Positions 7,890 through 16,391 of a stretch of 64,000 nt of DNA are shown piece by piece. This stretch comes from Alteromonas naphthalenivorans. GTDB taxonomy: Bacteria > Pseudomonadota > Gammaproteobacteria > Enterobacterales > Alteromonadaceae. A program made the translations under genes and the position numbers. Below the pieces are notes generated by a model, which searched no databases, was not told the DNA's origin, and saw nothing but the letters and a program-made list of their open reading frames with translations. The stretch is from positions 4,836,001-4,900,000 of the forward strand of contig NC_015554.1 in the NCBI RefSeq assembly GCF_000213655.1, written 5' to 3'. Each line of letters starts with the position of its first letter. The first letter of the stretch is position 1.

Positions 7890-8706
7890 GTTGATATACA
7901 CTTGATGCAAAGCTAAACAAAATATCGGCGCTTTGTTGAGGGTGAGAAATAAAAGGCGCATGTGCTGCGTGGGGTAACACCACCGTATCAGCTTGAGGAT
8001 GCAACTCGCAAATACGATCTATGCCACTGGTAGGCACTAGACTATCTAAGCGACCATATAATCGAAGAGTTGGCACCGTTATACGGCCAATGTCTTGGCG
8101 TAAATCTTCTGTAGAAAGAATTCTCAAGCCTTGTTTCAGTGCGTGCTGGTCAGGTTCTGGGTATTCACTGATATGCCCGCGAATGGCTTTGATATCTTGG
8201 CGAGCCGTATCGCTTCCCATCGCTTGAATAGCCAAAAAGCGCTCTAGCGTTCTATTGTAGTTACTCTCTAACTGACTTTCGAACATGGCCAATAAATCAC
8301 CTGCAATACCAGGCCAGCAAGGGCCAGCGATGAATCGAGGTGTAGAGGCTATCGTAACTAAACCTTTAAGCGCTAAACCCTTAAAATCTTTACCAATTAG
8401 GGCTAATCGTTGCGCCACCAAACCACCTAAAGACCACCCTACCACTATACTTTCTGGTGGAATATAAGGCGCTATCATTTGTGCTAAAGACTCAGCGTCA
8501 TAAGGGGAAGGCACGTGCTGAGCGTTTTCGCCGAAACCGGGAAGATCGATAGTGGTGACTCGAAAACTATTCGTTAAATAGGGGATAAACGAGGTAAAAG
8601 CGCCACTATTCATACCCCAACCGTGAAGGAAAACCAGATCGTTTCCTGTACCTTGAGTTCGGGTGACAAGCGGTGTGTTTGTATGCAAATCTTTCACTGT
8701 ATACAT
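7876..8706 (-). CDS. bioH: Pimeloyl-[acyl-carrier protein] methyl ester esterase
   Basis: An alpha/beta hydrolase of 276 residues from ATG 8706. The oxyanion motif LVFLHGWGMNSG is followed by the nucleophile elbow VVGWSLGGLV (Ser near 85), the acid in LYGRLDSLVP (Asp near 218) and the His in LPHAAHAPFISHP (near 247), at the spacing of BioH. The enzyme frees pimeloyl-ACP from its methyl ester for biotin synthesis. An AAGG directly abuts ATG 8706, so GTG 8697 (9 bp after AAGG) is an equally good start and gives the usual BioH length; an ATG at 8757 adds 17 unlikely residues. It is divergent from the ComF/GntX gene, the common gammaproteobacterial layout. Confidence 0.9.
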   Translation of the reverse strand: MYTVKDLHTNTPLVTRTQGTGNDLVFLHGWGMNSGAFTSFIPYLTNSFRVTTIDLPGFGENAQHVPSPYDAESLAQMIAPYIPPESIVVGWSLGGLVAQRLALIGKDFKGLALKGLVTIASTPRFIAGPCWPGIAGDLLAMFESQLESNYNRTLERFLAIQAMGSDTARQDIKAIRGHISEYPEPDQHALKQGLRILSTEDLRQDIGRITVPTLRLYGRLDSLVPTSGIDRICELHPQADTVVLPHAAHAPFISHPQQSADILFSFASSVYQQKAS

Positions 8707-8858
8707 CCTTTGGCTGTTGCATGAAGAAGCAAACCTAATAGGCTGCCATGTATGCATGATTACCCATTATCTCAAAAAATGCTTAAAGACACGTCATCGT
8801 ACTGTCGCTACGTGTGAGAAAAAGCGACTTAACATAGGAATTCAAAAATTCACGTACT

Positions 8859-9578
8859 ATGAATCTTTCATGCTTACTATGTTATCAGGCAAGTCCTGCG
8901 CCAGTATGTCATTGGTGTGAACATGATATATTTTTTTTCTCGGCCAAAGATCACGGTAATAATTTACTGTCTTTTGGGCCAGTTGGTCGGCACGTTAAGC
9001 ATAGTGCGTATCAGCAACTGTCGGTACTGGCTTTACATACTTACCCAATAACCACCTTAATTCATGGCTTTAAGTTTCAACATTCACTCACTTCAGGGAA
9101 GGTTTTAGCCAAGTGGTTTGTCGGTAAACAGCAACACTTAGCTCATCATACACCGCCTCTACCACACACCACGGCGCAACTTCTCTTACCAGTGCCTTTA
9201 AGCTCGTGGCGGCTGGCAACGCGGCATTATAATCAGGCTGCAGTGCTCGCTAAATCCATTGGTAGTGCACTGAATATACCCATTTGCACCAATTGGGCGA
9301 TTCGACAAGGTATGTCTGCTCAGCATCATCTAGGGAAAGCACAAAGGCTTCAGCATGCTAAGCAGGTGTTTTCATTAACGCCACAATGTATTGATAAACT
9401 AGTCGCTTCTAACCCTGATCTTAAGCGCATTGCCATCGTGGATGATGTCATTACTACCGGTGTTACGGTAAACGCCTTGGCAAGCTTATTGAGAGCGCGC
9501 TACCCACAACTTAGTATTTCAGTGTGGGCAATGACCTTTACACCGCCCCCGAAAAGCTCACTGCTGGCAGCAGGGTAA
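8859..9578 (+). CDS. gntX: ComF/GntX family phosphoribosyltransferase-like protein
   Basis: A 239-residue protein with N-terminal zinc-ribbon-type pairs CLLC (residues 5-8) and CHWC (about 17-20), then a phosphoribosyltransferase-like domain with LPVPLSSWRLATRHYNQA and the PRPP-binding loop RIAIVDDVITTGVTVNAL. Members are called ComF or GntX; ComF is linked to DNA uptake in competent bacteria, and the molecular reaction is not settled. It faces away from bioH, as in many gammaproteobacteria, where nfuA usually follows; here an M14 peptidase lies between. There is no strong ribosome binding site before ATG 8859. Confidence 0.88.
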   Translation: MNLSCLLCYQASPAPVCHWCEHDIFFFSAKDHGNNLLSFGPVGRHVKHSAYQQLSVLALHTYPITTLIHGFKFQHSLTSGKVLAKWFVGKQQHLAHHTPPLPHTTAQLLLPVPLSSWRLATRHYNQAAVLAKSIGSALNIPICTNWAIRQGMSAQHHLGKAQRLQHAKQVFSLTPQCIDKLVASNPDLKRIAIVDDVITTGVTVNALASLLRARYPQLSISVWAMTFTPPPKSSLLAAG

Positions 9579-9624
9579 TCGAAACCGTTACCGCTACAAT
9601 TCTTACTACCTAACAACTCGCGAC

Positions 9625-12249
9625 TTACTTAAGAAAGCCTGACTGATAAATAGCATTACTTAGCATTTTGTTCGTGCCATACCAATAGCCTCGGAATTGC
9701 GTATTGTCGGTAAACCCAATCACTACACCTTTACCTTGCTTTGTGGTTATCACAGCAGGCGTTTCGGCAATAAGTTTCACCAGCTTTTCATCACTGAATC
9801 CTGCCAGCAATGGCGCTGAGGTATAACGCGCTGGCGTAGTGAATGGCGTGTAATAATTGTTCACCACCATATTACTGGTTTTAAACATAGGCAGTGTGGC
9901 GTCGGTATAACCGTAAAATAGTGGATGGGTGATATCTATTTCAGCTTCATAAACCGCGCCAGCCACCAACTTTCTTGCGTATAACGCCGATTTATCGCCA
10001 AACGTTAGTTTGTCTTCATCAAACTTACTGTCTATTTCTTCTCTATCTACTATATCGGCGTTTAACCATTCATTGGCTGCAAAATAACGAAGAGCTGATT
10101 TTTGTCCAATCAACACACCGCCATTTTTAACCCAAGTAGATAGTGCGTCTATCGTATCATTCGTCAGCGAATAGCGACCACTGGCAAACACAATATGGGT
10201 ATAGCCTGACTGTAGTGCGTTACCTAGCTTTTGTTGCTCCACAATACTAACCGGCAACCCCACTCGGGTATCGAAATAATGCCACATTTCGCCCACTTCA
10301 TATTCACTTACGCCCTCACCCCCCACTAGCAATACTTTAGGCGCTGAAATGGGCTGGATTGAGCGGCTTCCAATATCACTGCCTGTAGGCGTTAACCCAC
10401 TTGCCAGTGCGTAAACCGGAATTTTTAATGCGCTAGCCTGTTCTGTCAGAAGGTTAAGTAAGTTATCAGGTTGTGCTAACCCCGTAGGAATAATAATGCT
10501 TCCCGAGGTAAACGTATGGCGCTGATTATTAACCAGCTTAGCTTCAAATGCATTTTCGCTACTTCTTACACTTACCCCTGCTTCTAATAACGATTGAAGC
10601 AAGGCTGGCGCGTAGTAATCGTTCCATGAAAAGGCGTATGCATAGGCATTGGCAGGTAACGAATCGCTAAGTACAGGCATTGCTAATTGTGCATTGGCAG
10701 CCGTTTTTACGTCGCGAAAATCCCGTTTTTCAACCACCTCAAACGGTAGATTAAACGCCATCGCCATGTTCCACGATGACACGTCGTAGAAGGTGTTATT
10801 TTCAAACGAGGTTTGGGTTGAGAATATAGACGTGATGAGTCGATACTGGGCCTGCGCGGCAGGAATATAGATAGCACGATTAGCGCGAAAGGTTTGCTTG
10901 CCTATTTCAGAATCTTTGCTTACCACCTCGAACTTAATGTTGTGCTGCTTAAGCAGCGACAACATGGCGTTAAATCTGCCGCTATCATTCGATTCACCCA
11001 CAATGTAACCGCTAATATCACCGTCTTTTGCTAGTGCTTGCGTGTCTTTAACAAAAGCAGACTGATAATCTAAAATAGCCGGTTTATTAGCAAGGGCGCC
11101 TTCAAAAGTACTTAACGACGTTGTAATTTGATTTGCGATGGTGGTAGAAAATGCCAATGGCCCATTGATAGATTCTTGTAAATGTCCGCGAGAGCTCGCT
11201 TGTTCGAACAAAATACCTATGCTGCCATGTAAATCAGGGTAGGTACTGCCCTTACCGGCGTAAAAGTCGTCAAATGCCTCTTCCGAGAAATACAGCTTCC
11301 CTTGTTTATCAAAGGCTTTGGCGTGATAAGCCGCCAGCGCTTCGGTTAAGGTTACGTTCTCATCCGGCGTAATTGGGTTTTTACGCGAGCGTACACCTGG
11401 CTGAAAAAAGTAGGTACTATCGGTGCCCATTTCATGAAAGTCGGTAAGAATATGCGGGCGCCAGCGGTGAAATTGCTTTATACGCGCTTGGGACTCAGGG
11501 TGAGCCAACAACAACCAGTCGCGATTTAAGTCAAACCAATAGTGGTTTGTGCGCCCTGATGGCCAGCCTTCATCATGTTCACGGGTATTACTATCTGCAA
11601 CAAGTTGCTTTCCTCTGTGCATATTCGCCCATTGCGCGAAACGAGATAACCCATCGGGGTTGAAAGATGGGTCTAACAGCACAATATTGTTGTTCAGTAA
11701 CGCATCGATTCGCGTACCTTGCCCAGCGGCTAAGTAGTAAGCTAGGGCTAATGCAGCATTGGAGCCTGAAGGCTCATTACCGTGAATGCTGTAACCCATA
11801 TAGAAAATAAGTGGCGCACCCGCTTTTACTTTATTGCCTGAATTCATGGCATCGATATGCGCGGTACGCATACTTTCTATGTTAGGGCGGTTCGACGGTG
11901 CAGTAATGGTAAGTAGCAATAGCTCACGATTTTCATGGGTTCTACCGGTGACTTCTAATGAAATACGGTCGGAATGATCAGCGAGTACACGCATGTAGTG
12001 GGTTAGTTGATCGTGACGCACGTGCCACTGACCAATGTTCGCACCCAGTACTGATTCTGGCGTAGGAATATCTGGATTGTATGTCACATCGGTTGGTAAA
12101 TAGGCCTGAACCGGTTTACCGCCCTTATCGAGAGTCACCATATTGGCATTTGCCGAAGCACATACGCACAAGGCGGTTAACACGATAAATGGCGCAAACC
12201 ATTTTTGAAAATTCGAGTTTGAGGCGGTGCGAACCAAAGTTGCGAGCAT
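9625..12249 (-). CDS. Secreted M14-family zinc carboxypeptidase
   Basis: An 874-residue protein with a signal peptide (hydrophobic FIVLTALCVCASANA, cleavage near residue 35). The M14 catalytic domain spans about 50-370: zinc ligands in YSIHGNEPSG (HxxE) and the later His in ILTDFHEMG, with FNPDG and FDLNRDW typical of the fold. The rest (about 400-874) includes a glutamine-amidotransferase-like region (PKVLLVGGEGVSEYEVGEMW, then THIVFASGRYSLT) as seen in large M14 proteins of marine bacteria. It likely degrades peptides in the periplasm or outside the cell. It is convergent with the ComF gene and divergent from nfuA. Confidence 0.9.
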   Translation of the reverse strand: MLATLVRTASNSNFQKWFAPFIVLTALCVCASANANMVTLDKGGKPVQAYLPTDVTYNPDIPTPESVLGANIGQWHVRHDQLTHYMRVLADHSDRISLEVTGRTHENRELLLLTITAPSNRPNIESMRTAHIDAMNSGNKVKAGAPLIFYMGYSIHGNEPSGSNAALALAYYLAAGQGTRIDALLNNNIVLLDPSFNPDGLSRFAQWANMHRGKQLVADSNTREHDEGWPSGRTNHYWFDLNRDWLLLAHPESQARIKQFHRWRPHILTDFHEMGTDSTYFFQPGVRSRKNPITPDENVTLTEALAAYHAKAFDKQGKLYFSEEAFDDFYAGKGSTYPDLHGSIGILFEQASSRGHLQESINGPLAFSTTIANQITTSLSTFEGALANKPAILDYQSAFVKDTQALAKDGDISGYIVGESNDSGRFNAMLSLLKQHNIKFEVVSKDSEIGKQTFRANRAIYIPAAQAQYRLITSIFSTQTSFENNTFYDVSSWNMAMAFNLPFEVVEKRDFRDVKTAANAQLAMPVLSDSLPANAYAYAFSWNDYYAPALLQSLLEAGVSVRSSENAFEAKLVNNQRHTFTSGSIIIPTGLAQPDNLLNLLTEQASALKIPVYALASGLTPTGSDIGSRSIQPISAPKVLLVGGEGVSEYEVGEMWHYFDTRVGLPVSIVEQQKLGNALQSGYTHIVFASGRYSLTNDTIDALSTWVKNGGVLIGQKSALRYFAANEWLNADIVDREEIDSKFDEDKLTFGDKSALYARKLVAGAVYEAEIDITHPLFYGYTDATLPMFKTSNMVVNNYYTPFTTPARYTSAPLLAGFSDEKLVKLIAETPAVITTKQGKGVVIGFTDNTQFRGYWYGTNKMLSNAIYQSGFLK

Positions 12250-12294
12250 AGTGATATCCGTCTTGTCGTTATGCGGTTACATCGAAACTAGTCA

Positions 12295-12319
12295 ATACTT
12301 GACTGTTTTAGTCAGGTAA
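12295..12319 (+). promoter_or_regulatory. IscR type-1 binding site upstream of nfuA
   Basis: The 25 bases starting ATACTTGACT and ending AGTCAGGTAA fit the published IscR type-1 consensus (ATASYYGACTRWWWYAGTCRRSTAT) at all positions but the last. It lies 44 bp before the nfuA start, so [2Fe-2S]-IscR probably represses nfuA when Fe-S supply is good. The site also lies 46 bp upstream of the divergent M14 peptidase start. Confidence 0.85.
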
Positions 12320-12362
12320 ATTTGTTATCATAAACCAAATTTTAAATTAATAGGACTTACTG

Positions 12363-12941
12363 ATGATTACTATATCAGAAGAAGCCCAGGCTCACTTCGT
12401 AAAACTGTTGGATAAACAAGAGACTGGCACAAATATTCGTGTATTCGTCGTAAATCCGGGCACATCAAGCGCCGAGTGTGGCGTGTCCTATTGTCCGCCA
12501 GATGCCGTTGAAGAAACTGATACTCGTTTAGAGTTCAATGGCTTCAATGCAGTGGTAGATGAAGAAAGTGTTCCATTTTTACATGAAGCAGAAATTGATT
12601 ATGTCACCGATCAAATGGGATCTCAGCTTACGCTTAAAGCGCCAAATGCTAAAGCACGCAAAGTCGCTGATGATGCGCCTTTGGCTGAACGCATAAGGTA
12701 CATGATTGAAGCTGAAATCAACCCTCAACTTGCTAGCCATGGCGGCCAAGTCATGTTGGCTGAACTTACCGAAGATGGCTTTGCTATTCTTCAATTCGGC
12801 GGCGGCTGTAATGGCTGTTCTATGGTTGATGTCACGTTGAAAGACGGCATAGAAAAGCAAATGCTTGAGCAATTTGCTGGGGAACTAAACGGTGTTCGTG
12901 ACGCTACTGAACATGAAGCCGGTGAGCATTCTTACTACTAA
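12363..12941 (+). CDS. nfuA: Fe-S biogenesis protein NfuA
   Basis: A 192-residue protein of normal NfuA size. The N-terminal part (about 1-95) is a degenerate A-type/HesB-like domain; the C-terminal NifU-like domain has the cluster-binding CxxC in [15 protein letters not shown] (about C149/C152). NfuA dimers carry a [4Fe-4S] cluster to apo-proteins such as aconitase and lipoyl synthase, mainly under oxidative stress or iron limitation. It is preceded by a near-perfect IscR site and followed after 17 bp by a small membrane protein gene. Confidence 0.97.
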   Translation: MITISEEAQAHFVKLLDKQETGTNIRVFVVNPGTSSAECGVSYCPPDAVEETDTRLEFNGFNAVVDEESVPFLHEAEIDYVTDQMGSQLTLKAPNAKARKVADDAPLAERIRYMIEAEINPQLASHGGQVMLAELTEDGFAILQFGGGCNGCSMVDVTLKDGIEKQMLEQFAGELNGVRDATEHEAGEHSYY

Positions 12942-12958
12942 GATGTTGTATCTCAACT

Positions 12959-13192
12959 ATGTTTGATGTGCACAAAAGCTGGCGACGATTTAAATTAGGC
13001 CTTGCCTTGTTCGTTGCTGGCGTTGTGCAGCTTTTCACGTTAAGCCACTTAAGCACCTTCCTTTACTATTATTCTGTTACCACCTTGCTGGTAGGCTTTG
13101 TCATTGCCATGTCTGGCTATATAGGCATTTTCATGCAGCGTTTCGCCTTTTTAAAAGACAAGAAAATCCCCCCTAGTTTTAAAGACGATTAG
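12959..13192 (+). CDS. Small two-helix membrane protein
   Basis: A 77-residue protein with two predicted membrane helices (LGLALFVAGVVQLFTL and TLLVGFVIAMSGYIGIFM) and a lysine-rich C-terminus. It starts 17 bp after nfuA and is probably cotranscribed. I do not recognise a family. Confidence 0.7.
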   Translation: MFDVHKSWRRFKLGLALFVAGVVQLFTLSHLSTFLYYYSVTTLLVGFVIAMSGYIGIFMQRFAFLKDKKIPPSFKDD

Positions 13193-13382
13193 TCAATTTC
13201 CTCTCGCTTTTCATTCATACGTTTTCTTACATACTTTTGCTAATTCTCACGTTCAATGACCTTGTACTGGGCCGCTGATTGCACGTAGTCTAGTATTTAT
13301 AACCTTACATTGGTTGTTCTTAACGTCATGTTTGTGGCAGTTTTTGTTACGTTTTCTGTCGTGCTTATTAGAGGGGGCTTAG

Positions 13383-14075
13383 ATGAAAACCATTGGGCTT
13401 ATTGGCGGTATGAGTTGGGAATCAACGGTTAGCTACTATCAAGAAATCAACCGGCTGGTGAATAGCCAACTTGGGGGACTACACAGTGCAAAAATATGCC
13501 TCTACTCGGTTGATTTTGCCGAGATAGAAGCTTTCCAGCGCAGTGGTGAGTGGGATAAAGCCGCCGATGCGTTGAAGCACGCTGCACAGTCATTAGAAGA
13601 TGCCGGCGCCGACTTTCTCCTTATATGTACCAACACCATGCATAAGGTCGCTGCACAGGTAGCAAGCGCAGTAGCCATTCCTTTGTTGCATATTGCCGAT
13701 GCCACCGGCGTGGCCCTGTGTGAAAACGCGGTCAAAAAAGTGGGCTTGCTAGGCACCCAATTCACCATGGAACAGGCATTTTACAGCGAACGATTAGCGC
13801 AACAGTTTGATTTAGATGTAGTCGTGCCAAATAGTGACGACAGACTAGTCGTACATAAAATTATTTATGAGGAATTATGCAAAGGGGTTATTTGTGAAAA
13901 ATCCCGTGACGCGTATATTGATATTATCAACAAATTAAAGGCGCAAGGTGCACAGGCCGTTATTTTAGGTTGTACCGAAATTGCCTTGTTGGTAAAGCAG
14001 TCAGACACTGATATGCCTCTTTACGACACCACAGCGCTCCATGCTGCTGAGGCTGTAAAAATGGCGCTAGAATAA
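13383..14075 (+). CDS. Aspartate/glutamate racemase family amino-acid racemase
   Basis: A 230-residue cofactor-independent racemase. It begins MKTIGLIGGMSWESTVSYY, the classic start of the YgeA/aspartate racemase group, and has the two catalytic cysteines in LLICTNTMHKVA (about C82) and ILGCTEIALL (about C196). The ATG follows a GAGGGGG ribosome binding site. The exact amino-acid substrate cannot be told from sequence; broad-specificity racemases are closest. Neighbouring VOC and methyltransferase genes on the same strand give no pathway hint. Confidence 0.93.
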   Translation: MKTIGLIGGMSWESTVSYYQEINRLVNSQLGGLHSAKICLYSVDFAEIEAFQRSGEWDKAADALKHAAQSLEDAGADFLLICTNTMHKVAAQVASAVAIPLLHIADATGVALCENAVKKVGLLGTQFTMEQAFYSERLAQQFDLDVVVPNSDDRLVVHKIIYEELCKGVICEKSRDAYIDIINKLKAQGAQAVILGCTEIALLVKQSDTDMPLYDTTALHAAEAVKMALE

Positions 14076-14112
14076 TCAGATAACAATATTTTGCCGATAA
14101 AAAGGAAATGCT

Positions 14113-14496
14113 ATGTTTAGTCATGTAATGATTGGCGCGAACGACATTGAAGCCTCGAAGAAATTTTACGATGCCTCTCTTGCTGTATTTGGATACGATG
14201 AAGGTGTTTACGATGAACACGGGCGTGTTTTCTACTTCACTCCGAAAGGAGTATTAGCCCTTACCAAGCCAATTAACGGCGAAGCCGCTACCCACGGGAA
14301 TGGTTCAACGATTGGTCTTGCTGCGGCAAACCCTGGGCTTGTTGATGAATGGCATAAAGTGGGCGCAGCCAATGGCGGTGTTCCTTGTGAAGATCCTCCC
14401 GGCATTCGTGGTACAGAAGAACGCCAGTTGTACCTTGCGTATTTACGCGACCCTTCTGGCAACAAACTATGCGCAACTCACTTCGTTAAGAAATAG
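14113..14496 (+). CDS. VOC (glyoxalase-fold) family protein
   Basis: A 127-residue single-domain protein: FSHVMIGANDIEASKKFYDA at the start and YLAYLRDPSGNKLCATHFV at the end are the paired beta-alpha-beta modules of the vicinal-oxygen-chelate fold. The first His (residue 4) and a late Glu/His would be metal ligands. The ribosome binding site AAAGGAA is 6-7 bases before the ATG. It may act as a glyoxalase-like or resistance-type dioxygenase; no substrate can be assigned. Confidence 0.9.
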   Translation: MFSHVMIGANDIEASKKFYDASLAVFGYDEGVYDEHGRVFYFTPKGVLALTKPINGEAATHGNGSTIGLAAANPGLVDEWHKVGAANGGVPCEDPPGIRGTEERQLYLAYLRDPSGNKLCATHFVKK

Positions 14497-14510
14497 CCGA
14501 GAGTTTGCAC

Positions 14511-14582
14511 ACAGCCTTGAGCTTATTAACAGCCCTGAGCGTGGAAACAGCCTTGAGCTTATAAACAGCCTTGAGCGCATAA
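14511..14582 (+). repeat. Four tandem 18-bp repeats
   Basis: ACAGCCTTGAGC or close variants start at 14511, 14529, 14547 and 14565, an exact 18-bp period, with the remaining six bases of each unit less conserved. The array lies in the gap after the VOC gene. No function is apparent; 18 bp is a multiple of three but I see no gene using it. Confidence 0.85.
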
Positions 14583-14595
14583 ACATCTACGATAA

Positions 14596-14620
14596 GCTCG
14601 CCAGTGCTACACTGGCGAGC
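14596..14620 (+). terminator. Strong hairpin after the VOC gene
   Basis: GCTCGCCAGTG and CACTGGCGAGC form a perfect 11-bp GC-rich stem with a 3-base loop. There is no T tract after it (GATTAG), so it may be a poor intrinsic terminator or an RNA-stabilising 3' hairpin. Confidence 0.55.
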
Positions 14621-14645
14621 GATTAGTCAAAATAGGTAAGCGACC

Positions 14646-15299
14646 ATGACACCAGCAGAAACCGGCCTTGCTTACGATCAAATTACCCAGCGCTGGACTC
14701 GCCCAGAGTTTAATCGTAATAATGGTATTGCTCAGCATAAGGTCGCATTATCATTTCTTGACGTATTTACCTCAGAACATTACTCCCCCCAAGCAACGTC
14801 AAACCCACCGTCCTTAGCCCTTGATGTAGGGTGCGGATGTACGGGTAGATTTATTGATTTACTGCATGACAACGAGTTTGTTGTAGAGGGCGTTGATATC
14901 TCAAATGAGATGCTGGCGTTAGCCAGAGAAAGGCACCCTAACAACACATTTTATTTTGGTGATATTTGCACCTTCGACTTACCCCATCAGTACCGCTTTA
15001 TCAGCGCTTGGGACTGTCTGTGGCACGTACCACTTCACAGCCAAGCGGCACTAATTACCAAACTTTGCAATGCATTACGGCCAGGTGGGGTATTGATATT
15101 TAGTTGTGGCGGTGTGGATGAACCCGGCGAACATACCAACACCATCATGGGGCCTGAAGTTTATTACGCTTCACTAGGTATCAACGGTTATGTACGCCAT
15201 ATTATCGAAGCCGACTGCTTTATTCGGCATATTGAATACGGGCAGCTGCCCGAGTTTCATACCTATTTTGTGGTGCAAAAAGCAATACCGCAAAAATAG
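14646..15299 (+). CDS. Class I SAM-dependent methyltransferase
   Basis: A 217-residue protein with the Rossmann SAM-binding motif I LDVGCGCTGRFIDL (about 58-71), an acidic motif II (VEGVDISNEMLALA) and motif III-like FYFGDICTFDLP. The C-terminal part (LRPGGVLIFSCGGV) matches the post-motif strand of methyltransferase type-11 proteins. It is cytoplasmic; the substrate is unknown. It stands alone between a hairpin and the AraC-type gene. Confidence 0.9.
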   Translation: MTPAETGLAYDQITQRWTRPEFNRNNGIAQHKVALSFLDVFTSEHYSPQATSNPPSLALDVGCGCTGRFIDLLHDNEFVVEGVDISNEMLALARERHPNNTFYFGDICTFDLPHQYRFISAWDCLWHVPLHSQAALITKLCNALRPGGVLIFSCGGVDEPGEHTNTIMGPEVYYASLGINGYVRHIIEADCFIRHIEYGQLPEFHTYFVVQKAIPQK

Positions 15300-15359
15300 T
15301 CGGGTATTATTTTATTCAACTTTGTATTGTTTGCTTAACTTAAATAATGCTAGTAACGA

Positions 15360-16352
15360 ATGAACCCTTTATATCTTCGCCTCGATAAGGTTGCCGACGC
15401 CATTACAAAAGCGCCCGAGCGTGCCAGTGATCTTAGCCAACTTGCCTCGCTCGCGTGTACCTCTGAGTACCATCTTCACCGCGCATTTAACGCAAAGTTT
15501 GGTATTAACATTGGCGACTACGCTAGACAGCTTCGGCTGCACGAAAGTGCGTATAAATTAGCGTTTCGGCCACACAAACGCATACTGGATATAGCGATAG
15601 AAGCGGGATTTAGTTCCCATGAAGGCTATGCCAGAGCCTTTAAAAAACACTATCGCCTGTCGCCTTCAAGTTTTCGAAAAACACCTAACGTTGAAGCGCT
15701 ACATCAAGGCACCCTCGTCACCTCGCGATTAAACGCAAACGAAAAAGGAACTTCGGTATTTATGAACGCTTCACATAACGTAAATAGCGCTTCTGAAAAT
15801 CATCAACTCGATGTGTCAGTGATTCAATTTCCAGCCTTGGACATTGCAATGATGATGCATGTTGGCCCACCTAGCCGCATTATGAGCACGGTAAGTGAAT
15901 TTATTACGTGGCGCAAAGAAAACAAGCTACCGCCTTCTACCAGCCGCACTTTCAACTTACTGTATGATGACCCTTACAACACGCCACATGAGTCTTACCG
16001 GTTTGGTGTGGCGTGCCAAATTTTTGGGCCTATTACTGCACCTATTACTGCGCCTAGCAGCCAGCCCGCAAAAACAAGCGACCCTATCGCCACGCAGCCG
16101 TCTACGGATACCAATCACGCTAACGTCATCACTACTACCATACCGGAAGGTTACTGCGCTAAAGTCCGCCATATTGGCACCGATGCAGCGCTAGGGGCGG
16201 TGGTGCACGGTTTATATCACCAGTGGTTGCCTGATACACAATTTGAACTAAGAGACTTTCCTATTTTTTTAGAGCGTATTCGCTTTTTCCCCGACGTAGC
16301 CGCACATGAAGCCGTTACCGATATATTTCTGCCTATCGAGATTGCCAAGTGA
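15360..16352 (+). CDS. AraC-family regulator with GyrI-like ligand domain
   Basis: A 330-residue regulator. Residues 10-105 form the AraC DNA-binding domain with two helix-turn-helix motifs (LASLACTSEYHLHRAFNAKF and ILDIAIEAGFSSHEGYARAF). The second half (about 150-330) is a GyrI-like/SOUL-type effector domain (VIQFPALDIAMMMHVGP; YHQWLPDTQFELRDFP; FPDVAAHEAVTDIFLPI), as in Rob-like regulators that sense small drugs. An unusual Thr/Ser/Pro-rich insert (about 222-262) interrupts it. The divergent or adjacent MATE exporter (convergent, 39 bp away) could be a target, but this is only a guess. Confidence 0.92.
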   Translation: MNPLYLRLDKVADAITKAPERASDLSQLASLACTSEYHLHRAFNAKFGINIGDYARQLRLHESAYKLAFRPHKRILDIAIEAGFSSHEGYARAFKKHYRLSPSSFRKTPNVEALHQGTLVTSRLNANEKGTSVFMNASHNVNSASENHQLDVSVIQFPALDIAMMMHVGPPSRIMSTVSEFITWRKENKLPPSTSRTFNLLYDDPYNTPHESYRFGVACQIFGPITAPITAPSSQPAKTSDPIATQPSTDTNHANVITTTIPEGYCAKVRHIGTDAALGAVVHGLYHQWLPDTQFELRDFPIFLERIRFFPDVAAHEAVTDIFLPIEIAK

Positions 16353-16391
16353 TGTGGCTTTTTCCTTTGGCTAGGCTTAATTTGGTTTAAA

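Noticed and set aside
14300..14626. A frame that translates the 18-bp repeats into a NSLELI-type repeat protein
   Set aside because: It overlaps most of the VOC gene in another frame; the repeat look comes only from the 18-bp DNA unit.
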